Shown piece by piece: positions 1-9,338 of a DNA stretch of 64,000 bases. Each line of letters starts with the position of its first letter. Positions within the stretch are counted from its first letter, which is position 1. This stretch comes from Methanooceanicella nereidis. GTDB lineage: Archaea > Halobacteriota > Methanocellia > Methanocellales > Methanocellaceae. The stretch covers positions 54,923-118,922 of the forward strand of contig NZ_PGCK01000012.1 in assembly GCF_021023085.1 (NCBI RefSeq). The letters run 5' to 3'. The translations under genes and the position numbers were made by a program. The notes under the pieces were generated by a model that was not told where the DNA came from, did not search any database, and worked only from the letters and a program-made list of their open reading frames with translations.

Positions 1-1
1 C

Positions 2-628
2 CTGCCTCCGTATGAGCCGCTATACAAGCTTGACCCGAAAGACCCGGTAACAATGGGTGCACTGGCCCAGCCGGAGTATTATACTGAGGCCAGGTACATG
101 ATACACTATGCACAGCTCTGTGCAAAAGATGTCATAGAAGAGGTTGCCGAAGAGTTCGGTAAGAAATTCGGCAGGTATAAGGGAGGCCTAATCGATACCT
201 ACAAGATGGAAGGGGCCGAGGTCGTCCTGATATCAATGGGCTCAGTAATAGGGACCATGAAGGATGCAGTCGATGAGATGAGGGCAGAAGGGATCCCGGT
301 CGGCATAGTCAAGATAAGGTCTTACAGGCCGTTCCCGGTAGAGGCCCTTCGCGAAGCGTTGAAGGGTGCCAAAGTCGTCTGCGTTCTCGATAAGAACATC
401 TCAATGGGCATGGAAGGCGCCGTCTTCACGGACCTTAAAGCGGCACTATACAACGTAAAGGGATCTCCGGACATACTCGGGTTCATAATAGGGCTCGGAG
501 GCCGTGACATCACTATAACTGACATCAAGAATCTCACGAACAAGGGATTCGCAAAGATGCGCGGCGAGAAGGTATCGGAGATGGAATGGTATAAACTTGA
601 TGTTGATATCCTCCCGGAGGGGATATAA
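2..628 (+). CDS. porA: Pyruvate:ferredoxin oxidoreductase alpha subunit, C-terminal part
   Basis: The gene is cut by the left edge; the reading frame is open from base 2 and only about the last 208 residues are present. The visible part is the C-terminal region of the PorA family, with LISMGSVIGTMKDAVDEM and then VKIRSYRPFPVEALREAL, typical of the domain that follows the pyrimidine-binding domain in 2-oxoacid oxidoreductases. The enzyme converts pyruvate, CoA and ferredoxin to acetyl-CoA and CO2, or the reverse; in methanogens it mainly makes pyruvate for biosynthesis. The stop codon directly abuts the porB ATG, so the two are translated together. porG and porD would be expected just upstream, outside the window. 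Identification is firm; only the N-terminus is missing. Confidence 0.93.
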   Translation: MPPYEPLYKLDPKDPVTMGALAQPEYYTEARYMIHYAQLCAKDVIEEVAEEFGKKFGRYKGGLIDTYKMEGAEVVLISMGSVIGTMKDAVDEMRAEGIPVGIVKIRSYRPFPVEALREALKGAKVVCVLDKNISMGMEGAVFTDLKAALYNVKGSPDILGFIIGLGGRDITITDIKNLTNKGFAKMRGEKVSEMEWYKLDVDILPEGI

Positions 629-1552
629 ATGGCGGCACTAGAAGACCTATTTGCTTCGGGCCACAGGGCATGCGCAGGCTGCGGCTGCTCGCTTTTCCTT
701 AAGACGCTGCTCAATGTGACCGGCCCCAATGTAATCATTACCGAGGCCACGGGGTGTATGGAGGTCATATCGACGCCTTACCCTGAAAGCGCATGGAAGG
801 TGCCCTGGATACACTCGCTTTTCGAGAACGCGGCACCTGTAGCAGCCGGCATAGAGGCGGCCCTTAAGGCGACAGGAAGAAAGAATGATACAAAGGTAAT
901 AGCCATTGGCGGTGACGGTGCTACAATAGACATCGGCTTCGGCAACCTGTCAGGCGTGATGGAGAGGGGCCATGATATTCTCTACATCTGCTACGACAAT
1001 GAGGCATACATGAATACCGGCATACAGCGCAGCGGCTCTACGCCATATGACGCGTCCACGACCACGACGCCTGCCGGTAAAGTATCTTTCGGCAATCAGA
1101 GCCAGAAGAAGAACGCTCCCGCAATAATGGCCGCTCACGGCATACCGTATGTGGCTACAACGTCTATGGGATACCCGGCCGACTTTGCCAAGAAGGTAAG
1201 AAAAGCTTTATCCATCGAGGGCCCGAAGTATATACAGGTACATGCCACATGCACGCCCGGATGGGGTATTGACAGCGCCTTATCCATAGAGATCTTAAGG
1301 CTTGCCGTAGAGACTGCAATGTACCCGCTTTACGAGTATGAGAACGGCGAGGTCACCAGCGTCAAGAAGATCAAGGGCAGGAAACCGGTCCGCGAGTACC
1401 TCGAAAAACAGAAGAGGTTTTCACATCTGTTCAAGATGCCTAACGGTGATAAGGAGATCGAAAAGATACAGCAGATCGCCGACCTTAACGCAAAGCACTT
1501 TGGCCTTGACGTGGTGGAAAAGGCTAAACCCAAAGAAGCAAAGGCGGAGTAA
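629..1552 (+). CDS. porB: Pyruvate:ferredoxin oxidoreductase beta subunit
   Basis: PorB is the thiamine diphosphate-binding subunit of the cytoplasmic pyruvate:ferredoxin oxidoreductase and works with PorA just upstream. The N-terminus has the cysteine signature [12 protein letters not shown] that helps hold the 4Fe-4S cluster near TPP. Residues around 90-125 carry the TPP/Mg motif [16 protein letters not shown] followed by [15 protein letters not shown]. At 307 residues it has the usual family length. The start ATG immediately follows the porA stop and has a GGAGG Shine-Dalgarno sequence at about 617-621. The C-terminal tail (KPKEAKAE) is charged and probably disordered. purO begins 4 bases after its stop, suggesting one transcript porAB-purO. 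Confidence 0.95.
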   Translation: MAALEDLFASGHRACAGCGCSLFLKTLLNVTGPNVIITEATGCMEVISTPYPESAWKVPWIHSLFENAAPVAAGIEAALKATGRKNDTKVIAIGGDGATIDIGFGNLSGVMERGHDILYICYDNEAYMNTGIQRSGSTPYDASTTTTPAGKVSFGNQSQKKNAPAIMAAHGIPYVATTSMGYPADFAKKVRKALSIEGPKYIQVHATCTPGWGIDSALSIEILRLAVETAMYPLYEYENGEVTSVKKIKGRKPVREYLEKQKRFSHLFKMPNGDKEIEKIQQIADLNAKHFGLDVVEKAKPKEAKAE

Positions 1553-1556
1553 ACCA

Positions 1557-2162
1557 ATGTATGTAGGAAGGTTCGTTATAATCGGGAAAACGAACGGAAA
1601 GCTCTGGGCAGGATACAGGGTATCCTCCCGCTCATTTCCGAACCGCTATGCGGTCAGGTCCAATGATATGACGGTCGCTATAATGCCAAGGGATGTTAAA
1701 GACCTGGAGAAAAGCCCGTACATATCATATAATACCATTAAGATCCTGCCGACCGCGGCGGTAGTCACCAACGGGTCCCATACGGATCCCATTGTTGAAA
1801 AGATCGCGATGGGCTATCCCGCGAGGGACGCACTGGCACTGACATTGCTGGCCATGGACTATGAAAAAGATGCTCTTAACACTCCACGTATCGCAGCAGT
1901 AGTTACCAAAGACTCTGGATTTTTGGGCATCGTGACCAAGGATGGCATCAGCGTTAGTGAATTGCCGCTACAGGATGGCGATTGCTATATGGTCGCTACC
2001 TACGAGAAGACAACGTTTTCTAAGGTGACCCTGGAAGCCACGTCAGCAGACGACCTTGCCAGGAAGATGTACGACCTTACCTTTGAGAAGCCGGTATGCT
2101 CTGCAGCAGCATACCAGAAAGACGGCGGATTCGAGCTCGGAACTTATAATGGGCCTCAGTGA
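1557..2162 (+). CDS. purO: IMP cyclohydrolase, archaeal PurO type
   Basis: PurO closes the purine ring, converting FAICAR to IMP in the last step of purine synthesis; archaea use it instead of the bacterial PurH cyclohydrolase domain. The protein starts MYVGRFVIIGKTNGK and contains RSFPNRYAV and VVTNGSHTDPI, as expected for the family, and its 201 residues match the usual size. The frame is open far upstream into porB, but the ATG at 1557 is the natural start because it gives the canonical N-terminus directly after the porB stop. The neighbours are not purine genes, so co-transcription with porAB is probably incidental. Confidence 0.9.
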   Translation: MYVGRFVIIGKTNGKLWAGYRVSSRSFPNRYAVRSNDMTVAIMPRDVKDLEKSPYISYNTIKILPTAAVVTNGSHTDPIVEKIAMGYPARDALALTLLAMDYEKDALNTPRIAAVVTKDSGFLGIVTKDGISVSELPLQDGDCYMVATYEKTTFSKVTLEATSADDLARKMYDLTFEKPVCSAAAYQKDGGFELGTYNGPQ

Positions 2163-2232
2163 AGGTCCATTACTTCTTTATTTTTAAAATATCCTTAAAG
2201 GATAGCTTTCACAAATCACTTTAATGGCTCTT

Positions 2233-2727
2233 TTAATGTTTTAACAGGCTCTGTTCCTTATCGCCATACAATTTATGCCATAATCTAAAAAGCTCCAGGT
2301 TTTCATCCCTCAAAAAATCACCGATGATATTCACGTACATAGCGCTCCTCTTTTTCATTTCCTCGTTCGAGATCTCTATTACGTCAAAACCATAATCGAT
2401 GCCATCCCTTATACGGGCGCCGTGTACGATCTTTGATATACTGGCAAGATAGCATGCGGTGAAGCACATCGTGCACGGCTCGCAGGTACAGTATATCGTA
2501 CAACCCGAAAGGTCGGTCGTGCCCAGTCTTTTACAGGCCTCGCGTATAGCATTGATCTCGGCATGGGATGTGATGTCCGTATCCCTGACTATCATGTTAT
2601 GTTCGCAGCTTATTATCTTCCCGTCTTTAACGATACATGCCCCGAACGGGTTCTGGCCTTCCATGATGCCTTCTTTAGCTTTTTCTATGGCGATCCGCAT
2701 GAAGGACTCGTCATCCATGAATGACAC
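2233..2727 (-). CDS. Nucleoside/guanine deaminase-like protein (cytidine deaminase superfamily)
   Basis: A 164-residue zinc-dependent deaminase of the CMP/dCMP deaminase superfamily. The active-site motif SHAEINAI (zinc His and catalytic Glu) is followed by the second zinc motif CEPCTMC with two Cys ligands. The layout, with NPFGACIVKDGKII near the N-terminus, resembles guanine deaminases and TadA-like enzymes, but the substrate cannot be read from sequence. It converges with purO, from which it is separated by about 70 AT-rich bases. It appears to be a single-gene unit. A TATA-like AT-rich stretch lies at about 2745-2765 upstream. Deamination of a purine base or nucleoside is the likely role; confidence in the superfamily is high, in the substrate low. 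Confidence 0.82.
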   Translation of the reverse strand: MSFMDDESFMRIAIEKAKEGIMEGQNPFGACIVKDGKIISCEHNMIVRDTDITSHAEINAIREACKRLGTTDLSGCTIYCTCEPCTMCFTACYLASISKIVHGARIRDGIDYGFDVIEISNEEMKKRSAMYVNIIGDFLRDENLELFRLWHKLYGDKEQSLLKH

Positions 2728-2836
2728 CTTTAATTAAAAATAATATTTATTTGGATTATTTTAAAATTATTTCAAACAATAAATGAAAAAATCACTGGCC
2801 CCAGAAGGAGCCGGTTGAATAATAAGCCCATCTTAT

Positions 2837-3292
2837 TTAATTAAAAACTGATATCTTATTTATTAAGTAATACTTATCATTCCCTGCCGTGAACATCTCA
2901 ATCCTGTACTTTTCAAGCACGGAATATGTCTTTCGCGGTGTGCAAACATCATAGGCCTTATCACAGTCCAGCCCGCCGCAAGCCATGTTTTTACAGCATC
3001 TTTCTTCCGGATCTTGAGAGCCGCATTTTTCCAGCTTTTCATTCAGCATTGTCACGACGCCCAGGAACTTGTCTAAAGCCTCCGGGTTCGAGACCTTCAT
3101 ATCCTTTGACTTGAGTTCTTTGATGGTACGGTCAATGAGTTCCAGTATGGCATAAGAGTTTGTGAGCCTGTTACAGAACGATAGCTCGTTATTCTCTATG
3201 TAAATTTTTTTTAACCTTTCGTATTGCACTTCGATGCGACTGAATTGCTCCTCACAATCCATAAAATCCCTCAGTTGTGCGATTAGATACAA
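2837..3292 (-). CDS. Hypothetical cysteine-rich protein
   Basis: I do not recognise this 151-residue protein. The first two thirds look alpha-helical (EEQFSRIEVQYERLKKIY, DRTIKELKSKDMKV), followed by a cysteine cluster EERCCKNMACGGLDCDKAYDVC at about residues 97-117 that could bind a metal or Fe-S cluster, and a short C-terminal strand-rich tail. The start codon ATG at 3292 is inferred; a more downstream start is possible. It is divergent from the histidine kinase at 3494, with about 200 AT-rich bases between them that must hold both promoters. A sensory or redox link to the kinase is speculation from position only. Confidence 0.6.
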   Translation of the reverse strand: MYLIAQLRDFMDCEEQFSRIEVQYERLKKIYIENNELSFCNRLTNSYAILELIDRTIKELKSKDMKVSNPEALDKFLGVVTMLNEKLEKCGSQDPEERCCKNMACGGLDCDKAYDVCTPRKTYSVLEKYRIEMFTAGNDKYYLINKISVFN

Positions 3293-3454
3293 ATTACAAA
3301 TACTTTGTCAATAATTGCTGTTTTTAACATTAATTTGTAGCTAAACCATTATTGAACGAGTCTTAATTACCAAATCTTATACTGTTATTATATAGCCTGT
3401 TACTAACAAAAAGATTGTATAGCAATATCTTTTTAGAGTAAAAAATTAATATAA

Positions 3455-3493
3455 CAACATATATTATATTTTAAAATAATTTATTATTAAGTT
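3455..3493 (+). promoter_or_regulatory. AT-rich promoter of the histidine kinase gene
   Basis: The 38 bases before the kinase ATG are almost entirely A and T, with TATA-like strings around 3462-3480 at roughly the right distance for transcription starting at or just before the ATG. No Shine-Dalgarno sequence precedes the ATG, which fits a leaderless archaeal transcript. This is inferred from composition and spacing only. Confidence 0.35.
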
Positions 3494-6400
3494 ATGAGTA
3501 ATGGCGGATATATTAGGCTATATAAACAGTTTGAGGATATATTTGAACACTCCGCAGGACCTGTTTTTATATTCAATGAACTCGAAGAGCTTGTTTATCA
3601 TAACCTGAGCGGTAAGTCTCTTCTTGATACATCGGGCAAAATAAAGCCTGTATTTGCTGAGATCATCGATGTTGAAAATAAAAGTTTAAAGGAGATAGTT
3701 GAAAATTTAAGATCGGGATACATGGCAAATCCAGTAGAAAGCAATGTCATGACACCTACCGGCATTTCTAATTACTATATGGACATATGGCCGGCAAAAT
3801 ATGGCCGCGAGACATTTTACGTATGTTATCTAAATGCAAGCCGGAAAGAATGTCCCGATGTCATTAGCCGTGCCTGTGAGTCATTTTATAACGAGTCGAG
3901 CGACGCGATGCTTATCATAGACTGTGAGAATTACACTTTCATCAATGTAAATAAGCGGGTCGAAGATCTCTGCGGCCATCCTTCGGGAGACCTTAAAGGC
4001 AAAAGCATGGAATCCCTTTATCCCCCCGATGATACGGAAAAATTAATACAGACGTTCAAGAGGCTCATCGAAAGCGGGGGATCGGGCAGAGACCGCGTAT
4101 ATATGAAGATCAATAAAGGTAAAGTAAAGCTCGTCGAGATAACCTCAAAGAAGATGTCGTTAAACGGCAGGGATGTCATCATTGCGCTGGTGACCGATAT
4201 CTCCGAGCTGGAGAATGCCGCGGTAATAATAAAGCGAAGGAACAACGAGCTATCGGCGCTTAACGACATCAGCGCGACGATCAACAGCACTCTTGACCTT
4301 GATGTTGTCCTTGAAAGCTCATTGAACCGGTCATGCGAAGTGACCGGCATGCAGGGCGGATGCATCTATCTGCTGGATAAAGATACAGGGAAGTTCACTC
4401 CCTCATCCTGCATGAATATGGATATTTCGATACTGTTGCCTATAGATGAGATCGATATGTTAAAATGTATCGATAAACCGGCCTTAAGGGGCGGCTCTCC
4501 CGTAGTGGTGGATACATCAGAGTATTCCGGGGAGGCTTGCAGATCACTTCTGGAGGCCGGCATAAGAACGGTCATATATGTGCCTATCATATTCCAGGGC
4601 CAGCTGCTTGGGATCATGAACCTTGCCGAAAAAAGTGTCCGTCACTTTACCGAAGAAGACCTTACGTTCTTTACAAGTATCGCGAACACAATAGGGATAG
4701 CCATTAACAATGCCCGGTATGTAAAAGATGTCAGTTCCCAGGCAAAGAAGTTTTCATTGTTATTCAAGACGACGGGTATACTGACTTCCACGCTGGACCT
4801 TGAAGAGGTGCTTGAGCTTTTTGCCAAAAACGCCGCGGAAGTGGCCGGAACGGAGACATGTGCCGTATATTTCCTGGATAAAAAAAGAAATCGACTTAAT
4901 ATTAAAGCGGTATACGGGACAGGCCCGGAAGAAGTTGGCGAGCTGCTTGAAAATGCCCTTTTATCCTCGGGGATCATATCCGATGTCATTGAAACAAAAT
5001 CCTCAAAGGTAGTAGAGGACACATCTGCGGATCCGGAGCTATCCCATGTTTTCCTCGATAAATACGATATTCGCTCGTTCTTATGCACGCCGCTGGTATA
5101 CCACAAGGATGTCACCGGGGTCATACTACTTTTTACAAGGGGTAAACAACAGGAATTTTCTTCAGGCGCCATCGACGTCATCGAAAACCTTGCCGACCAG
5201 GCTGCACAGGCTATAGAGAACGCAAAGCTTGTGGACGACCTCCGTAAGCGTAACGATGAGCTAAGGCGCGTTTTCGACATTCAGAGAAAAATAACACAGA
5301 GCATCAACATCGGGGATACGCTGAATGTCATAGTTGAAAATGTCCCTTACCTGATAAAGCTTCCTTACTGTGTCATATTCCTCATAGATGAGGAACATCA
5401 GGAGATAACCTCGGTCAAGGCGACAAAAGCGGTTGAAATGAAACATGGCAAGCTAAAGTTCAGGATGGACGAGCTTGTCGCATCCCGGATCGCCATGGAC
5501 GAAATGAGGCCGCTGGTGATCGAGAACGCCCGTGATTTCCCTAAGATCGCCCGGCCGATAGTTGATCTTCTCGATATGAAATCAACAATAATCCTGCCTC
5601 TCATAGCCCGTGGGAAGAAGCTTGGCGTAATGTGGCTATACACAGATGAAAAGCCCGTAATATTCGAGGATGAGGATGTGAGGCGTGCTATAGCGCTATC
5701 GGACCAGGCAGCTGTATCCATCGATAACGCCAGGCTGTTCAGAGAACTGTCAAGCGCAAATGACCAGCTTGAGAGCTCTTACGAAAAACTGAAAGACCTT
5801 GATAAAATGAAAATGGAATTCTTCACATTGATATCCCATGAGCTCAGGACACCTTTGACGACGATAAAAGGGTTTACGGAGCTGCTGCATGATGGTCTCC
5901 TCGGCCCTATAAACGAGAAGCAGCGTGATAAGCTGGATAAGATAAAGCATAACGTAGACAAGCTAAGCGATGTTGTGACCAGCCTGTCGGATCTTTCAAG
6001 CATCACGTCAAAGAAGTATTCCATAACAATGCTCCCGATGGCGCTGGATGAACTTATACGCGAGGTCGTGAGAAGCATTTCATTCCTGGTAGAAGAGAAA
6101 AAGATCAAACTTTCGGTTGACGTGCCCGTGAACCTCCCGTTGATAAATGCGGACAGGGAAAAGATCCAGCAGGTATTGCTCAATATAATCAACAACGCGA
6201 TAAAGTATACGCCTCCCGGGGGAGAGATCGCGATCAAGGCCGAGGACAGGGAGAACGACATCCTTGTCTCGATACGTGATACGGGCATTGGGATACCTAA
6301 AAGCGATCTTGAGAAGATATTTACCGGATTCTATCATTCCGGATATAAATTATCTTATGAATATAAGGGAATGGGCCTCGGGCTCGCGCTCTCCAAAGGG

Positions 6401-6529
6401 ATAATCGAGAGCCATGGGGGCAGGATATGGGCGGAAAGCGAGCTCGGAAAGTGGAGCACGTTCTATTTCACCCTGCCGAAATATGTGACGCCGATAGAGG
6501 AAAAATACCAGCTATCGGAGGCCAGATAA
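3494..6529 (+). CDS. Multi-PAS/GAF sensor histidine kinase
   Basis: A 1011-residue soluble sensor kinase with no clear membrane segment. Order of domains: PAS-like at about 9-115, PAS at about 125-238, three GAF domains at about 250-415, 420-580 and 590-755, then HisKA with phospho-accepting His782 in LISHELRTPLTTIKGF, and a HATPase_c domain with the N box NNAIKYTPPGG (about 899), G1 box DTGIGIP (about 927) and G2 box GMGLGLALSKG (about 959). PAS and GAF domains usually sense small ligands, redox state or light; the ligand here is unknown. No response regulator or receiver domain is encoded nearby, so the output partner is elsewhere. Methanogen genomes carry many such orphan kinases. Confidence 0.92.
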   Translation: MSNGGYIRLYKQFEDIFEHSAGPVFIFNELEELVYHNLSGKSLLDTSGKIKPVFAEIIDVENKSLKEIVENLRSGYMANPVESNVMTPTGISNYYMDIWPAKYGRETFYVCYLNASRKECPDVISRACESFYNESSDAMLIIDCENYTFINVNKRVEDLCGHPSGDLKGKSMESLYPPDDTEKLIQTFKRLIESGGSGRDRVYMKINKGKVKLVEITSKKMSLNGRDVIIALVTDISELENAAVIIKRRNNELSALNDISATINSTLDLDVVLESSLNRSCEVTGMQGGCIYLLDKDTGKFTPSSCMNMDISILLPIDEIDMLKCIDKPALRGGSPVVVDTSEYSGEACRSLLEAGIRTVIYVPIIFQGQLLGIMNLAEKSVRHFTEEDLTFFTSIANTIGIAINNARYVKDVSSQAKKFSLLFKTTGILTSTLDLEEVLELFAKNAAEVAGTETCAVYFLDKKRNRLNIKAVYGTGPEEVGELLENALLSSGIISDVIETKSSKVVEDTSADPELSHVFLDKYDIRSFLCTPLVYHKDVTGVILLFTRGKQQEFSSGAIDVIENLADQAAQAIENAKLVDDLRKRNDELRRVFDIQRKITQSINIGDTLNVIVENVPYLIKLPYCVIFLIDEEHQEITSVKATKAVEMKHGKLKFRMDELVASRIAMDEMRPLVIENARDFPKIARPIVDLLDMKSTIILPLIARGKKLGVMWLYTDEKPVIFEDEDVRRAIALSDQAAVSIDNARLFRELSSANDQLESSYEKLKDLDKMKMEFFTLISHELRTPLTTIKGFTELLHDGLLGPINEKQRDKLDKIKHNVDKLSDVVTSLSDLSSITSKKYSITMLPMALDELIREVVRSISFLVEEKKIKLSVDVPVNLPLINADREKIQQVLLNIINNAIKYTPPGGEIAIKAEDRENDILVSIRDTGIGIPKSDLEKIFTGFYHSGYKLSYEYKGMGLGLALSKGIIESHGGRIWAESELGKWSTFYFTLPKYVTPIEEKYQLSEAR

Positions 6530-6643
6530 CCTGTATTATCGTCATTGATATGTTTGAACGTTGTTCATAAGCGCGATCTATCCGGTCCATATGATACTTT
6601 GCAATGCTTAATTTTAATAACTTCCAGGGGTAACATATTTTCG

Positions 6644-7357
6644 ATGGCAGAGCGTTGCACAGTTGATCTTGACCGATATAAGGCCGTACTTTTTGACATG
6701 GATGGAGTAATCACAAAAACAATGCCGCTGCACTATGAATCCTGGAAGGAGGCATTCGGCATGTATGGCGTGAAAGTGGAAAAGATCGATGTCTATAAGC
6801 GGGAAGGAGAGACATCGACACAGATGGCAAAGGAGATCTCGGATGAAAAGAACGCCGGACTAAGCCCTGAGGAATTGGACGCGATACGTGAAGAAAAAGG
6901 AAGGCTCTTCAACGAGAGGGCATCAATGCATGCCGAAGCTTTTCCGGGGGTGTCGGATACTCTTAAGATGCTGCGTGAAAAAGGAGTGAAGCTTGCGCTG
7001 GTCACCGGCAGTAGAAAGGATTCCTTAAAGAGCATAATGTCCCGGGTAGGCCTGGAGCACAGCTTTGACGTAATTGTCACCGGAGATGATGTCAAGAACG
7101 GAAAGCCTAACCCCGAGCCGTTCCAGAAGGCGATGGAAAAGCTGGGGGTGGATAAGAGCCATTGTGTCGTCGTGGAGAACGCTCCGCTTGGTATAAAGTC
7201 GGCAAAGGCGGCAGGCGTGGACTATGTCATCGCCGTAATGACCTCTCTGGATGAAAGCTACCTGAAGGAAGCTGATGACATCATGCCTTCGTTCGCCGAC
7301 CTGGAAAAATGCCTGGCAAGACGTTATGAAAAACCGAAGCGCATCAGTGAGAATTAA
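6644..7357 (+). CDS. HAD-superfamily hydrolase, beta-phosphoglucomutase-like
   Basis: A 237-residue HAD phosphatase/phosphomutase. Motif I is FDMDGVITKT (nucleophile Asp and acid/base Asp), motif II is the ALVTGS segment, motif III is the Lys of GDDVKNGKPNPEPF, and motif IV appears as VVVENAPLGIKSAKAAG; in most relatives this reads VEDAPxG, so here the first acidic pair is E-N. A helical cap follows motif I (LHYESWKEAFGMYGV), the subfamily I pattern of beta-phosphoglucomutase and phosphoglycolate phosphatases. The frame extends upstream to 6545, but the ATG at 6644 lies about 25 bases downstream of a TATA-like AAT TTTAATAA stretch (6607-6620) and gives the family N-terminus. The physiological substrate is unknown. 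Confidence 0.8.
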   Translation: MAERCTVDLDRYKAVLFDMDGVITKTMPLHYESWKEAFGMYGVKVEKIDVYKREGETSTQMAKEISDEKNAGLSPEELDAIREEKGRLFNERASMHAEAFPGVSDTLKMLREKGVKLALVTGSRKDSLKSIMSRVGLEHSFDVIVTGDDVKNGKPNPEPFQKAMEKLGVDKSHCVVVENAPLGIKSAKAAGVDYVIAVMTSLDESYLKEADDIMPSFADLEKCLARRYEKPKRISEN

Positions 7358-7497
7358 GGATTTAATTTTAAATTTTATTGCTGTGTCATACAAATTTGCG
7401 CGTGATCCGGTATCATGCCCGCGTATAAAAATCAGGGGCTAAAGTTACTCCCCCGCTCATAATAATCTATCATAAAGGACAATTACCATATGGGATA

Positions 7498-9159
7498 TTA
7501 GAACAGGTTCTTTAGCTCCGGGTATTTTGCCACATATGTCTCCCTGAACTTTTGCGCTTCCTCGCGCTTGTCATCCATGTTCATCGTCTGGTACGAATGC
7601 CAGAAGGAGAACTTTATACCGATCCAGTATCCGATCTTTTCGGAGTAGGTCATACAAGCGTTGAATAGCTGTAAAGCCCGGATATAATCTTTTTTATAAC
7701 TGTACACAAGCCCCATGTTGCCAAGCTGGTTGGCTATCCCTTCGCTGTCATTGATGCGGACGCACATCTTTATCGTCTTCTTATAATACTCCATGGCCTT
7801 ACTGTAGTCGCCTTTTATCCGGGACACTATCCCCATATAGTTATTCGAGACAAGCCTGCACTGATGTATGTGCTTTCCCCTTAGCTTGCCGGCAAGATTT
7901 TCCATGGCGTCAAATTCTTCTTCCGCCCGGTACACGTCCCCTAAGTTTACCGCACAGGACCCTATGTTGTTATGTATCGTGACTAAGTCTATGGGCTCCG
8001 TAACGTTTTTTAGCGATACCTCAAAGCTTTCTATAGCTTTTGCATAGTCCTTTTTCTCGAAGTATACGACACCAGTATAAAATGAAATAAGCGCCTTCAG
8101 CCTGCCGTCCTTAACCAGGCCGGAGCCTTCGGACAGGGATGTTATGGCTTTGTCATAGTCACATTGCTTTATGGAGATGCATCCCTGTAGTATCCTGACG
8201 TATGCTTTTTTATCCGTATCGGTCGTTCTGGTAAGGGCGTTCTTTGCGTGCAGAGACGCGAGGTCTAGCCTGCTGGTGAGCAGGTAGTTCAAAGCAAGGA
8301 TCGCATTATACATATAGAGCAAATGATCGCTGGCGCAGGACGGTCTAAGTGATGCCAGGTAAGATACGAGCTTTTCCGACGGGTCTATGTTATAGAGTAT
8401 TATGCCTATGGACACCATAAGGTCGTCTTTTTGAGGGCTTCTGTCCTTGCTACCCTGCTCTACATTCCTGACTATCCGGTATAGCCTCATCACCTCTTCG
8501 TATTTTTTACGCCTGTCCAAAAACCTTAGATATCCCGGCGCGCCCATCATCTTGTCTATTAGCTCGATCGTCCTGCTCGCGTCACGATCCGATATCAATT
8601 TTATTGCGTTAAAGTGGCTGACGAGATCCGTCATATACTCCGATAGCTCTATCTGGGCCGGCATCTTGGAGATCTCGTTAAGGTCAAGCTCTCCGAAATC
8701 TCTACACGGGAACACACGAAGCTCCATAATGCTGTCGTTAAGGTCATGGACTTCTCTGCCGGCCGTCGAAAAAGTGTCCATCGTATGCTTTACTATATCA
8801 TTTAGAGACGAGCTCAGGCTCTCGATCAATTTGTTGAAGCAGCAATCGAAATCCTCAAAATCCGGGACTATTTCCGGCGACGATCTTTTGTAGGTCTCGT
8901 AAAGGTCGGCTTCCAGCGCGACCCTGAAGCTTCTTGTACCTGTCATTGAAAAATCATGGGGCTCATACTTGTCTATTACCTCGGATAGCTTTCCTATGTC
9001 CCTGTCATTCAAAACGTCTTTAAAGCTTACCTCAATGGACTTTCTGATCAGGGTGCTTATGTCCTCATCGGTCATCCTGTTGATCTTTTCATTGATCTCC
9101 CCCTGGCTTTCCGGGTCCATATGGCCGAATAGCTGTGTCAGCAAGTATCGAGACGGCAT
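7498..9159 (-). CDS. Tetratricopeptide-repeat protein of unknown function
   Basis: A 553-residue protein. The N-terminal ~270 residues are helical and match no family I know. From about residue 290 to the end it has at least six tetratricopeptide-like helical pairs, for example YDKAITSLSEGSGL, YAKAIESFEVSLK, YSKAMEYYKKTIKMC and YIRALQLFNACMTYSEKIG. TPR arrays are scaffolds for protein-protein contacts. There is no signal peptide or membrane helix, so it should be cytoplasmic. It is a stand-alone gene with an AT-rich promoter region upstream (9170-9300) next to the convergent end of aroC. The start ATG at 9159 is preceded by AGGAGG (about 9165-9170), which supports it. Confidence 0.75.
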   Translation of the reverse strand: MPSRYLLTQLFGHMDPESQGEINEKINRMTDEDISTLIRKSIEVSFKDVLNDRDIGKLSEVIDKYEPHDFSMTGTRSFRVALEADLYETYKRSSPEIVPDFEDFDCCFNKLIESLSSSLNDIVKHTMDTFSTAGREVHDLNDSIMELRVFPCRDFGELDLNEISKMPAQIELSEYMTDLVSHFNAIKLISDRDASRTIELIDKMMGAPGYLRFLDRRKKYEEVMRLYRIVRNVEQGSKDRSPQKDDLMVSIGIILYNIDPSEKLVSYLASLRPSCASDHLLYMYNAILALNYLLTSRLDLASLHAKNALTRTTDTDKKAYVRILQGCISIKQCDYDKAITSLSEGSGLVKDGRLKALISFYTGVVYFEKKDYAKAIESFEVSLKNVTEPIDLVTIHNNIGSCAVNLGDVYRAEEEFDAMENLAGKLRGKHIHQCRLVSNNYMGIVSRIKGDYSKAMEYYKKTIKMCVRINDSEGIANQLGNMGLVYSYKKDYIRALQLFNACMTYSEKIGYWIGIKFSFWHSYQTMNMDDKREEAQKFRETYVAKYPELKNLF

Positions 9160-9338
9160 AAAACCTCCTGAACATAGACCTGCAATTAATATAATAATTT
9201 TATTATATAGTTACCTTTGTCGCATAGATAACGAAAGTGACAAATCGTGTGCATAAAGAATGACAAAAGAAATTATTAAAAAGATAAAAAGTTCGATAAG
9301 GTGTTTTTATTTTATATTTTGCCACACATATCATCCGC

